Assembly: GCA_019722365.1 (NCBI GenBank)
Contig: JADFUC010002331.1
Location: 1 to 64,000 of the forward strand
From: Lithospermum erythrorhizon
Lineage: Eukaryota > Streptophyta > Magnoliopsida > Boraginales > Boraginaceae
Direction: 5' to 3'
Length of the DNA: 64,000 nt
Shown here: in pieces, positions 48,412-60,180 of the stretch
Numbering within the stretch: the first letter of the stretch is position 1
Layout of the letters: every line of letters begins with the position of its first letter
Program-made: the position numbers and the translations under genes
Notes under the pieces: generated by a model
Database searches by the model: none
The model's input: the letters and a program-made list of their open reading frames with translations, nothing else
What the model was told of the DNA's origin: nothing

Positions 48412-48937
48412 TGTTATAACGGAAAGTTTAATCCTGTGATCACATAATTATATAAAGCGAATGCGGATGCATAAAGAGATAAACACAAGATTCATGCAGA
48501 TTCCTAACAAAGTTACAGTGCTTAATCCACGATAGAGCCTCCGTAAATTTTAATACTAAACGTGTGACGAAATGACATGGCATTAACAACAATTGCTTCC
48601 TCGACAGCAGATACAATACACCGTAAGTTAATAATATATATAATAATCATTCAATAACGCTAAACCGTATATAAATCTCTACAATATCATGTTTAGGTTA
48701 TGCAGAAAACAAAAAGAGGCTAAAGATCTATTTATACTTCAAATATTTACGTGTAAAATCGGCTTTCTCTCGACGTCGTAGTAGAAGGATCGGGACTTAG
48801 ACAGTCCCGACCTTCTCCCGATCTCCCCCTACACCTCGGTGTCTTGAATCGTCGGGACTTAGCCTGGCTCAACCCCCATTAAAGGTCCCGATCTCCTCGC
48901 ACTTTTACACTTCAAAATATTCAAGTCATATTCAACA
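48412..48937 (-). repeat. Left (3') LTR
   Basis: Shares ttcaataacgctaaacc, atcacagaattatataaa-like, cttagacagtcccgaccttc and cacttcaaaatattcaagtc with the right LTR. It is about 67 nt longer than its partner owing to indels. Confidence 0.85.
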
Positions 48938-49789
48938 TATCTCCACCTTGAGTTGAATCCTCTTTAGACAAAAGAAAAACTTCCCCAAAAAATGTAATGC
49001 TCAATAATGCACCAAATGCCAACAAAGCACTCAAACGGCCGTAATAGCTTAACGAATGCGCGAACGCACCGTACGCACGTTCTACTTCGTATGTCAGACC
49101 GCCACTTGACAACTACCGCCTCAATTCCCCAGTGTCCGCATAACGCATTAAACTTGCTCGCTGAAACGATTCAGAAACATATCAAATTCTGATTATCTCG
49201 CAGCACTCACTTGCTTTTACCCTAATTCTCTTCTCACTCCCTCGAAGTCGATATCGCATTACCACGCGATTCGCCTCTCATGACGCAACTGCATCATTGG
49301 TTACGATATTGCACTCAAATCGTCATAATGTACCACCGCCGACGCGACAGAAATTTCGCATCACCAACCACCTTCCCACCCAAATACCCTCCTTACCAGA
49401 AGTGCTCCATACCTCGCCTCGCCTGCATGAGTCATCAGGATCAGATCGTAGCTTCCAACCTTACAATGCAATCCACCTGTGGTAAATACATAACCAACCA
49501 TGTATCTTCTACTGGCTCACATCTCCAACATAGTCGTAATCGTAATATCCAAATTAAACACTGACTATCTCCACCATAACAAAGTTAATTAACATCGACG
49601 CATTCGAGATAGCGAAAAAATCCTCTTCACAAATGCCACTCTTTTTCCGTGATTAGCCATGAACCTACTGACAACACTAATAACGTGTGCAAGATCAGAC
49701 TCCAACAAGGTACTCATAAACAGTATATCAAACTCTCTCAACTTACACCAGCATAAGTACGCTGCTCCATGTATACCTTCTTAGTAGAT

Positions 49790-52110
49790 GATTTAGGGTA
49801 AACGCAATGCATGCATTTAGCATTAGAGAACTCTTGAGTCTCAAATTGGTTTAGCATGATAACCTCGCTTCTGCATTTAGCATTATTGTAATATTACTTG
49901 GGGTTTATAAATTTAATTTGTGTTAAAACCCAGCATTTAAACTGAAACCCCAGAACCAACCGAATCCAGAAAGCCGGAAAGCCCTTTGAGATATTTTTGC
50001 AATATGACCTACTTGCATTTTTATACTTATCCAATAGCTTTATCATCATCCAAATCTTCATTTTCTTTCTCCCATGGGCCGAAATCCTCCATCTTTTCCC
50101 TCAAAGATTTCTTCCATTTTCTCCTCATTTCATGGAAATGCATTCTAAAATTTCGAGAGTTTCCGAGCCATTCTCTCTACGGTCGAGGTAAGAAAGTTCG
50201 AATCTTTGGCATTTCTTTAGCTCGGCGATGTTGACTTTGGGGAATTCGGAAATGACTTTTGAGCTGATGTTTACAATATGCTATGTAATCGCCATTTAAG
50301 CTTAGATTATCGTATAAGAGTTGATACCATTTCATTTATGGGGTTGAAATTGTTGAGGACGAGTAGTTGACTTTTTGCTGACTTTTGGCTGACTTTTTTT
50401 TCTAAATGGCTTTTTTAAAATGATGTAAGTATACTTCGACTTTACTTTAGATTATTTTGAGGTGTACCAGATTCAGGATTTATTGTAGTAACGCTCTGAT
50501 ATTTCAGCCTGTGTTTCGAGTAGTGAATTGATTGAGATCAAAGATGATTAGAAATGTGATGATTAGTGTAATATCGAATGTTAGAGCCTTGAACTGGGCT
50601 TATCGAACTTGATTGTTATTAGGAAAGGTCATAACTCAAGTCGAATAAGGTGATAGGAAACTTTTGTTGCGTTTATTTTAGGGGTATCGAGCATGAGATT
50701 ATATATATAGATAGAATGTTATATTACTAGTCGTGGTTATAAGTAGTAATTATAATTTTGAATGCTTAAAGCGCTGATCGCGGAAAGACTATCAAGTGTG
50801 ATTTCATGGAGTTTCATTTAGTTACCGAAAGGAAAGTATCTATCTCACGGGCGTTGATTAACTATTTGATTACTTAATACGCCAGATGTATATATGTGAT
50901 TCGAGTTGAATTATATGTCGACATGCTGCCAAGGCGGGTCAAGGCTGCCGAGTTGTATTTCATGGCCCAAGTTTAGCTGCGCAGTGTTTTTGAGGAGTTG
51001 CCGAGTCAGACAGGCAGTTGTATACGCGAAGCCGGAAGGTCAGCTGAAGTTGTTTGTCCGTATTCGCCTGCCTTAGTAATGACGGCGGAAGGCTCTTTAC
51101 TCTAGTAACGATTCGCGATTGCTCGCACCTTGTTGGCACCCGTGGTAGCTTATGCCGACGGGCAAGTTTCTCCCTCGCAGTCGAGGTTGATTATATGCGC
51201 ATTACGTAGAAATCGGACTTATAATAACAGTCATTGAAGTTGATACCGCGTCGAGTTGCCGGTGCTGATACTGTGGTCAGCTTGTTGAGCTGATACCGCG
51301 GGTCGTAGCTGTCGAGCTGATAATCGCTGTCGAGTCGCATGAGCTGATACAAAAGCGTCGAGCTGGTCGCGCTTGCCAAGATGCCCAGTTGTCGAGGTCA
51401 GGAAGTCGTTATTGTCCTGGATAGAGTAAAGGTCACCGTCAGGGACGCTGCTAGCGCTTTCCTCGATATCGACGCATTGCTATTGTTGATTGCCATTGTT
51501 TTGGATAATCCTCGCTAGTAACAATTTATGACCGTATTTAAAAACGTATAATGAATTTATTAGCTTAATTTTTATATTAAGACCTGTTGAATAAAATCAT
51601 ATACCACCTTCAAGGCCGCGGTTATATTAATTCATTTGGTACAATATCACAGAATTGGAAGTTGATTTCATTCTTGAGATATTTATTCACTAGTTCTCTC
51701 GCAGCCTACACCCTATTCGCAATGGGCGCAATTTTATCGCTAGGTTTATTGCGCCGCGCCGTTTCTTCCGCTGCCGCCGGGGCGTCAGACTTAAAGCGAA
51801 TGGCTACAGCTGATCCTCACAAATTTCTTCTATTTTGTTGGATTGTGCTTCATATCTCAGAGAAGCGTTATTTTGAACATTTGTCGATGTATCGGGTACT
51901 GGATTATGTCTCCAGACCGTGTTATTACGTGGTTGTGAATACACGACGGATCCCCTTTTTCTTAAAAAGGTGTTGTTTTCATATGTATACGAGTATTTGC
52001 TGAGTTGCTACAAAACAAAGTTTCTTTTCAAAAAAATTGAGTCATCCATCGATCAGATTCGTGTCCGTGGATCTGGGACGCATTCTAACTCGTGGGGCGC
52101 ATTTAATCAC
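49790..52110. mobile_element. Sequence inserted within the copia RT domain, possible solo LTR of another retroelement
   Basis: RT coding remnants can be read on both sides (RT body ending near 52,125 and SVVSRFM-type RT end starting near 49,760), but the 2.3 kb between them has no copia similarity. It contains a leader-like stretch with gtcgaggtaag near 50,183, a duplicated tgcatttagcatta (about 49,812 and 49,873), and GC-rich sequence at 50,920-51,480 with a degenerate tandem array of gtcgagctgat-like words (about 51,230-51,400). The size and composition suggest a solo LTR of a gypsy-type element or a nested non-coding insertion. Borders and target duplication were not resolved. Confidence 0.45.
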
Positions 52111-52122
52111 TCAGCGGTCGTG

Positions 52123-52610
52123 TTACACAGCAAAGTAGCCATACCAAATCCGGACAATCTTCTCAACATAGCTTTTCCGAGATAAGAAAAAGCTTTTTCC
52201 GACTCTATCCCTAAAGATCTCCATTCCCAAATCTTCTTTTGCAACACTCAAATCCTTCATTTCAAACTCAAAGACTACAAACCCCTCTAACTTAACACGA
52301 CTTCTAACAACAACTATCAACATATCATCTACAAGGCGTAACTAAGCAGAGCAAGAGTAGTCATTCTAACTCTTGTTGTAATAAACACAACCGGCTATAT
52401 GGACTTCTAATACTCAATCTCTATCATGTAGTCAAGCCAAATCTCTTGCCACCGCCTCGAGATCGCCTGCAACTTTCATGAAAAAATTTCTTCAACTTAC
52501 AAACATAATCTTCCCTTTCCTAAGTTCTCGAAACCATCATCTCAAGGTCATATAAATTTCTTCTTCCAACTCTCCATGTAAGAAAGTTGTCTTGACATCT
52601 AGCTGCTCGA
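52123..52610 (-). pseudogene. Copia reverse transcriptase fragment
   Basis: The minus strand reads QLDVKTTFLHGELEE at the right end and FEMKDLSVAKEDLGMEIFRD with FFLSRKSYVEKIVRI at the left end, the conserved early and late blocks of copia RT. Frames shift between them, and the left end is cut by the inserted sequence. It belongs to the element at 48412-55831. Confidence 0.75.
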
Positions 52611-53509
52611 GCTCCAAGTCCTGATGTGCAACTACAACAAGAAAGACTCGGAGCAGTCATGTCTCGACTACCGCGAAAAAATCTCATCAGAGTCAACTCC
52701 CCTCCCTCCGATCAAATCAGCAACAACAACTCTAGCTTTATATTGAACCCCCACCGGTGACAACTCTTCTTTCGCTTGAAAATCCACTTGTAAGTAAATA
52801 ATCTTTTCTTCCTAATGGCCTCTCAGCCAACTCCCAAGATCGATTCTCCCCATGAGGTGATTCTATCTCTTCCTATGGCAAATAAAGTCATTAGACTGGA
52901 TTTATACCAAGCAGGCTTTGTAGTAGTTTGCCCATGAGGATCAACTTCCTCGCAGCCTGTAAAGCAAAGGCTACCATATCCTCATATCCATACTCAAGGA
53001 GGTACTCCCGTAATCGCTCTTCTCTCGCTTTATCGACACCAAATTCATGACGCTTATCCGGGATGGAACTTCTCGATGTTTCTACTCTCCGATCGCGATT
53101 GAGAAGAATGCTTCACCGCCACATTTAACATCGAATCTTCGCTCCACTCGCTTCCCAACACCACCTTTCCTCGCTTCGTGAACCGTGGGCGCTGGCGGTT
53201 GATCTAAACACAGAAATTCTCATAAAAATAACATTTCTCGCCGTAATAACTTGTCGTCAAGCAACCAAATTCTATACCCCTTTCACACCAATGCAAGATA
53301 GCCTACAAATATACTCCTTCTTCGCTCTTGCCCTGAATCGACCTCATACATGATAATAAAGCTAGCATTAAACCAAAGACTCTCACCTTGTATAATCAGC
53401 AGTATCTAGACCACAATCAATAGAGTTTTCAAATTTAAAACCTCGCGCGAGACTACTTGTTTATTAGATAGCAAGTCGTATTGACCGCTTCAAATTTCAA
53501 AACATTCTC

Positions 53510-53605
53510 AGCTAACTCAAAGATTTGAGAGCATACGACGAGCTTCCTCTCCATAAGTGTCTTATTCATACGCTCTCGCTACACCATTCTCGGCCAAGCG
53601 ATGCC
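53510..53605 (-). pseudogene. Copia integrase core fragment
   Basis: The minus strand reads NGVAERMNKTLMERKLV, matching the well-known copia integrase motif QNGVAERMNRTL with an Asn/Lys change. Flanking frames are broken, so only this island is recognisable. Confidence 0.7.
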
Positions 53606-54519
53606 TAACTCTGATGATGCCCAAGAATCCTTCCTCGGCCTCTCAAGAAAACTCATCAAACTCGTATTTAACAGAATTCCGCATCATTATCGCAGGCAAC
53701 CCGCTTGACCTTCTTCCCTATTTGATTTTCCCCACCAAATCTCCAAATTCTTTTGAAGTTGATTGAAAGCATCACTTTTCTCGCTTCATAATAAAAACCC
53801 AAGTCATTCTCGCTAATAATCATCAATAAGTTTATAGAAAATACTTATGAATTCTCCCAAATGATTCAACTTGTGAAGGACCTCAAATAACGGAGTAGAT
53901 GTAATCCAGTTGGTACACTTTGTTGTATTTAGTCGCTTAGGAAATTTGCTCCGATGTAATTCCCCAAAATACAAAGGCTCAAAAAACCCTAAAGTCTTTC
54001 AACTTCGCACACAAGAAGATCGTCACAGCTTAATTTGCATTCCTCTCTCTCTCCAACGCCACTCAAGCCTCGTATGCCACAACTTAGTCATTCGATCATC
54101 TTCAAATGTAGGATGCAAATGTAAATAAATTTAATCTCGGGGTTTAGCACTGTGAGAAAATAAAACGCACTCGCTTAACACCTTTCTCGTAATCACCTTA
54201 GAACCTCAGAGACATTTATCACTCCACCTCACCCCTGAACCGAAACTCTTTCTATCTAGTAGACCTCGCCGAAATCAGATTCTGGTCATCGTTGAACATG
54301 CCCCTCTAGACATCTTCCAAGGTACACAACTTACCATCACGAGTCCTAATATTCACAACCTATCCCAACTACTCAGAAATGTAACCTGCTGCCAGAAATA
54401 TTACCACCATCCACTTGCTCATAAGTTTCAGAACCATTCCTCTTCGGACAAATATGATAAGATGCTCCTAATCAAGTATCCATACATCGGTGTAAAATGG
54501 GCGGTCATCGGCAACTATG

Positions 54520-54723
54520 CTATGTCTTCTTAGATTTTGTACTACTCGCAACAATGCTAGCATCAGATGCATTTAAATTTGCTCCCCGCTTCTTTCTAGA
54601 CAATCGGGTTTTCCATCGTCCCTTCTCCTTACAAGACACAGACATCCCCCTAGCTTCTGACTTTCTCGAACTGCTTTTTCTTAGGAAACTTCTTTTTCCC
54701 TTTTGCATCCCCCGATCAAGCAT
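54520..54723 (-). pseudogene. Copia gag zinc-knuckle region, degenerate
   Basis: An open minus-strand frame rich in Lys, Arg and Ser contains SVSCKEKGRWKTRLSRKKRG, which resembles the CHFCKKKGHWKRDC nucleocapsid knuckle with the first cysteine, the histidine and the last cysteine lost. Its position, right of integrase, fits copia gag. Confidence 0.55.
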
Positions 54724-55372
54724 CGGGCGACAAATCTAACGTACGAATCCGAACTCAGATCACTTCATGCCTATGTCTCAATTTCCTCGTCATAAGAAGT
54801 GCATCTAATCTCTCTTCCAGAGTTATAGAATCTTTATCGCTTGTCATAGATTCCTTAAAATTTGCATATGATGTAAAAGCAAACTAACAAAAATTAAGGC
54901 AAATGGCCTCAATATCAAAGATAAACATCAATATTGCTAATGTATCAAGCAACATTAAAGCCTGTATTTATCTAAGTAGTCTCTCTCAAGATTTACCTTC
55001 CCGCATATGCAAGCCGAATAGATTGCCTCAAGAACAATCCTCAGCGGTTAAGCTTCTCGGTCGCATGCATTTTCCAAATTTTAGCCCACAATCCAAAGAA
55101 GCCGTCTCTCGGCTCAAATCCTATAATAATCTTATCCTCCGCAGATAAATAAAGCACATCGAGCGTGTCTCTCCTCTAAAAGCAACCCCAATTTTTCGGA
55201 ATGTGCCGTAGGCAATGCTCTTCAAGCAGAGGGACCAAATCCCTCTCGCCTAATAACGCTCTCACCTTTATTCTCATTATGTACCAAACTATTTCTCCCA
55301 TTAAATTTATCTACTTCTATTCCTTTACCACTATCGCCTTCGTTGTATCCGCATCCGAGCCCGATACTAGTT

Positions 55373-55831
55373 TGTTATAACAGAAAGCGAATCTGGGATC
55401 ACAGAATTATATAAAGGAAATGCGACAAAAGTTAGACTAATCCACAGCAAGAGTTTTAAATTTCACTAAAAGGGGAAGAAACACCATGTATTGAGCAACA
55501 ATCTGTTTGGGACATGATACAATACACTGTAAGAATAGTTTTGCAGCTAATAACTATTCAATAACGCTAAACCAGAAGCATAAATCTATGAAATATCAAG
55601 TGTTTAGGTTACAGAGAAACAAAAGAGGCTGTGAGATAGGTTTTATACTCTAAGTGTAACAGTTCGACGTCGGGAGAAGCGAAGTCGACTTAGACAGTCC
55701 CGACCTTCTCTCGATCTCCCCTGCACTCGAGGCCTTGAATTGGTCCGGACTTAGTCGGGGTTTGCAACCCCCGACAAAGGTCCCTACTCCCCTGCACTTT
55801 ACACTTCAAAATATTCAAGTCACATTCAACA
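55373..55831 (-). repeat. Right (5') LTR
   Basis: TG...CA ended repeat homologous to 48412-48937, flanked on the left by the degenerate tRNA primer site and on the right by the TAAGG target duplication. Confidence 0.85.
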
Positions 55832-55836
55832 TAAGG

Positions 55837-58800
55837 GCCTCTCCAGACAAGAAAAATAAGTTCAGTAACCATATAAAAAATTACACGATAGTTCAGGATG
55901 TCTTTCCCAAAATAGATATATTAATATGTTTGGATGTAACCTTATATCATGATATAATCCCAGGCGATTCTCCTCGATTATCATAAATCAAACAATGACT
56001 CGAATGACATCATTTCGGTTTTCCCTTAAGATAATCACCTATGTGTTATGTGTTATTATATTCTAGATTAATTTATAAAATTAAAAAGTAATTTAGTGTA
56101 ACATAATATCTTGATTGAATACAAAAAAAGTGATGTGGTAGGAAGCCAAGAGCGTGGAGCAGGGAGTACTCCGTGACGCAGAGATTTCTTCCGCTCCCAA
56201 TTTATTTGACTGCTAGAAGAAAATTACTTTATTAAAAATTATTGATTGTACAATTTTTATTATAGAAAATGATATCAACCAATAGAAAAAAGAATATTAT
56301 GAAATAATACAAATTCAATACAAAAGTTATACCATTTAAATGAAACGATCACTTATAATAAAAAGAAATTTTTTACTAGATTTATCACTTATTAAGCATC
56401 GAAGCAAGAGTTAGTTTCCATCGAAACCCGCGGCACCCAAGGGCCAAGAGGCGGTATTCATGTTTCATGGCATTGGGCAACCCAAAAGCCTACCCACTAT
56501 AGTTCCTTCAATTCAAATACTTTTTCGTTTTTTCGTATCCAATTTTAATAATCAATAATTAATTAATTACATGATGAAAAATTATAAAAATTTACTTTTA
56601 TGAAAATATATTTAAGTACAAATTTATTGATATCAATTTTATATTTTTTGAACTAAAGCACACAAGAATCACTTCACAAAGTTGGACACGCAAAACAAAA
56701 AACGCCATATATATCAATCGGTTAGCATTATATATCAAAATATCTCTACGGTGCTTAGGTCTGGTGGAGTGAACCCGAAAGTTCGGTTCGATTCGCATTA
56801 TTCGCTCGAATAGTTCGGCTCGCGGGCTCCTGTCAAGACATGCAAACGTGAAACGCAAACGATAAAATCTCGGTTCGACGGACCGGACCGAACGGTGCTG
56901 GGGCCACCAGTTCGTCCTGCTCTCAAATACATATTTTTGGTGGATTTCATTCTTTAGTTACTTTTAATTTCACCTCTCGTAGACAAAAAAATACTTGTAA
57001 AATGACCGATCGAACCTTTTTTAACCGCTGCCGAAACACGCGCGGGACCGAATCGAGCCGAAGAGCGGTAACTTAAAATGGACGCGATCGAACTCGAACC
57101 TCAAACCGAAGGTCAAGTAAAAAATCGACCTGATCAACTACGCCGACATCGGGCCGCGACCGAACCTCGAACGTATTCATGTCAAGATAGTCATCCGCTA
57201 TTGCGCCTAATTGTTAAAATGCCAATACAAAAACAAAAGAAAAGGAAAGGTGTCTTTCTTTGTGCTTTCGTCCTTCTAGAGGAAAAGAACCAAATTATTG
57301 AAGGGGCAACAGTTTGCAAGGAAAATGAAACAAAGGGTGGGTCCTTGGGGATGGAATTTTTTTTTTTATAATTAATGTATTTCATAAATTAAATATTTAA
57401 AATATTGTATCTAGTGTTAAAAATGTAATAGTTATTACACCAAATAATTGAAAGCATTAATGAAGATATCACAAGTTTACAAACAACCAATATCGACGGA
57501 AACTGAAATAACTACAATTATTCTTCAATACTTCATTCTTTATTGATCGTCATTCCATTATATTTTCAATCTTGCAAAAGTACCTAGACCAAATCTGTGA
57601 GGTAAAATCATCAATCACAAAATAAATCGAATGCATATAATAATTTGGGTATGGAACTTAACTCTATTAGAATTGAACACTCCTCTAATTATCGTTTTTC
57701 TTTGTTGAACAAATGACGTCAAAGATCACTCACGTTTGTTAAAAATGACCATTCGATCATTCTGGTTCAACTTAAATCGTTTTCTATCACTGATGTTCCT
57801 TCTAATATTATTAGTTTGTCATCTACAATAAGCATCATTAATCGAAAACCCATATTAAAGTCAAGAAGGGCGATCGGATTGAGGATATTTAACAAATATT
57901 AGTAAGTGTTCTTTTGATACCATTTGCCCTTAATTTTATATGCTTCGTCTATCATTTTTCCTTCTTTTTAAGGAACTTAAATTTTTCAGAGAAAAATTAC
58001 CGAGTAGTAATAAAAAGGTTGGGGATTGGGAAGTATCAAATATGAACGCCAATTAGTAAACCTAATCAATATAAATGTTAATTGCGATGCATCTTAATCG
58101 ATCGTTAAACTAGAATCCTTCATTTTAACCACGTAAATGAGTTATACTAAAATATTTTGTGAATAACACTCAAGTTCTGGGCTTACGTCCGACTTGAACT
58201 AAATTTCACTTGAGGATGGGCTGGACCCTAGCTGTTCATTTTCGAATATGGGCCAAGACATGGATAAATAGGCTTAAATCCATTCCAGTAAGGTCCAATA
58301 AGGCTGATGTTTTGTAATTGTAATAATAGTTATGGACTTAAGAAAGTTATTGGATAATTCATACTTATTTTGAAGAAAATTAGCAAAATAGTACCCATTT
58401 AATCAAAACTTTAAAATCTAACATTCTTTTAATTTTCTTTGTATAAATAACACTCTCCCCATAAAAACCTAGCACCCTCTTCATTCATCTTCAACCTACC
58501 CCTCAGTCCCTCACCCCACCACAACCCCTACTTCCACCATCCCACCCTCATTTCTCTCATTTCACAGCCTCACCATCACTCCTCTCCACACCGCCCCCCT
58601 TCCCCTTACCAAAATCGCCCTCTCCTCCTATCAAAATCTGCGATTTTTGTTATTTCTCCTCTCCCAAAATCGACTTGGGGTGCGGTCTCGATTTCATGGT
58701 TGGCATGGGGTCACAATTTTAAGGAAAAGTGGTGCGATTTTAAGTGGAAAAGGGGGAGGACAATTTGAAGTGAGGAAGAGGGGTCATGGGGAGGAAGCAA

Positions 58801-60180
58801 GGTGGGCGTAGTCCGCAGAAGGGAAAGCGTAGGTCAATATGAAGGAAATGCTATGGTGCTTACTTTAAATATTTTACAATTTATATGTGATAATGTCATT
58901 TATGCAAAAGGAAATTAAAAATATGTTTAGATTTTAAAGATTTGATCAAATGACTGCTATTTTGCCAATCTTCTCCTTATTTTGTACTAATATGTCAATA
59001 TTTATTAAAATTAACAATTTTGTTTTCATATACTCTATAAGCTTTTAACAATGTTGAATGAAAATATATACTTTTCTTCTATGGAAAACTAAAAGATTAA
59101 AAACAATCCCAAATATAAGCTTTTGACTATATTCAATGGAAATATTTTCATAATTGATTTCAATGAAAAAGGTAACAAATTAGTTGTCACAATTAATTTT
59201 AATGTTAATAAAATTATCATAATAATAAGAAAGTAGTTATAAACTACTTCCTCTGTTATTTCAGTTGTCGTTTTAATCTGAATTTTTTGTTGCAAAATGA
59301 TTATCGTTTTAGCATAATAGTACTTTACATTTTCAATATAGTTTTGACTATTTTTATCTTTAAATTATCAATCAACCAATTATATAGTTTCTATTAACGT
59401 AATGATTAATATATTTTGATAAATATTTAATGAAAAAAATTTCAACATAAAAAGCATTCTCCCAATCCAAAACGAATTTGTTTTAAATCTAGATGAAATT
59501 TTCTGATAATCGACCATCTATAAAATATAATTTCAATATTATAAAAAAATATTATGAAATTATTTCTAAAGACGAATATAACTATATTTATTTTATATTT
59601 ATTAGAATAATGAATAATTAGTTAATCTTACGGTCAAAGTCAGACTTATTAACTAATCGGGAGATAAGATGTAAATCTAAGATTTTAATATTGAAATGAT
59701 CAAAACTAAATTATACAATTTTTCAGATATAAATTATACTCCCTCCATTTTAAATTATTCGACGCTTTCGGACAGACAAAAGCCTTTCGATCACAAATTA
59801 TTTTTATTTCACTAATCCGAAAATATAAAATTGATATCATTAAATTTGATTTTAAATATTTTCATAATATTATTTTTTCTGTAATTTTCATAATATATGT
59901 TAATTGATGGTTAAAATTATAAGTTTGTCCACTTATATTTGTATTGCTTACATTCAGACACATTCTCTTGCAAATAGAGAACTAGATAGTGAAAGTACAA
60001 ATTCAACTTATTTTCAGAAGTATAAAACTGTTCAAAAGATCCATAACAAGAAAACATAATGTCTTAAGTTAAAAGAGAATCTATTTATGTACTTATATAA
60101 GTTATATACCAAATATAGATAGAGAGATATTGGAAATATCTCAGTTATCTAGATAAAAAAACAATATCGAAAATATTGTT
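55837..60180. other. Intergenic, AT-rich, with a CpG-rich patch and MITE traces
   Basis: No gene is supported over 4.3 kb. The patch 56,750-57,180 is rich in CG and in ttcggttcg/cgaacc words. The stretch 58,490-58,620 is C-rich and pyrimidine-biased (cctcaccccaccacaacccc). Stowaway-type ends occur near 59,236 (acttcctctgttatttcag) and 59,739 (tactccctccattttaaatt). The last 150 nt are the promoter of the kinase gene. Confidence 0.4.
60094..60101 (+). promoter_or_regulatory. Candidate TATA box of the receptor-like kinase gene
   Basis: TATATAAG lies 87 nt upstream of the ATG at 60181, giving a predicted leader of about 55 nt. Confidence 0.4.

Larger units (their letters stand above)
48412..55831 (-). 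mobile_element. Ty1/copia LTR retrotransposon with 5-bp target duplication, internally interrupted
   Basis: LTRs 48412-48937 and 55373-55831 begin tgttataac on the plus strand and end attcaaca. The flanking 5 bp are TAAGG on both sides (48407-48411 and 55832-55836), a perfect target-site duplication. On the minus strand a degenerate initiator-Met tRNA primer site (TAGTATCGGGCTCGG) follows the right LTR and a polypurine tract (AAGGTGGAGATA) precedes the left LTR. In between, copia order is visible: gag zinc-knuckle remnant (about 54,520-54,723), integrase (NGVAERMNKTLMERK, about 53,540-53,600), RT (QLDVKTTFLHGELEE about 52,560-52,605; FEMKDLSVAKEDLGMEIFRD about 52,200-52,265), then, after a 2.3-kb interruption, the RT end (LAHVISVVSRFM, about 49,660-49,695) and an RNase H trace. 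Many stops and frameshifts make it inactive. Confidence 0.88.

Noticed and set aside
51587..52003. 138-residue plus-strand frame in the sequence inserted in the copia element, with hydrophobic and Ala-rich parts
   Set aside because: No recognisable family, no splice or promoter context, and it sits inside transposon sequence.
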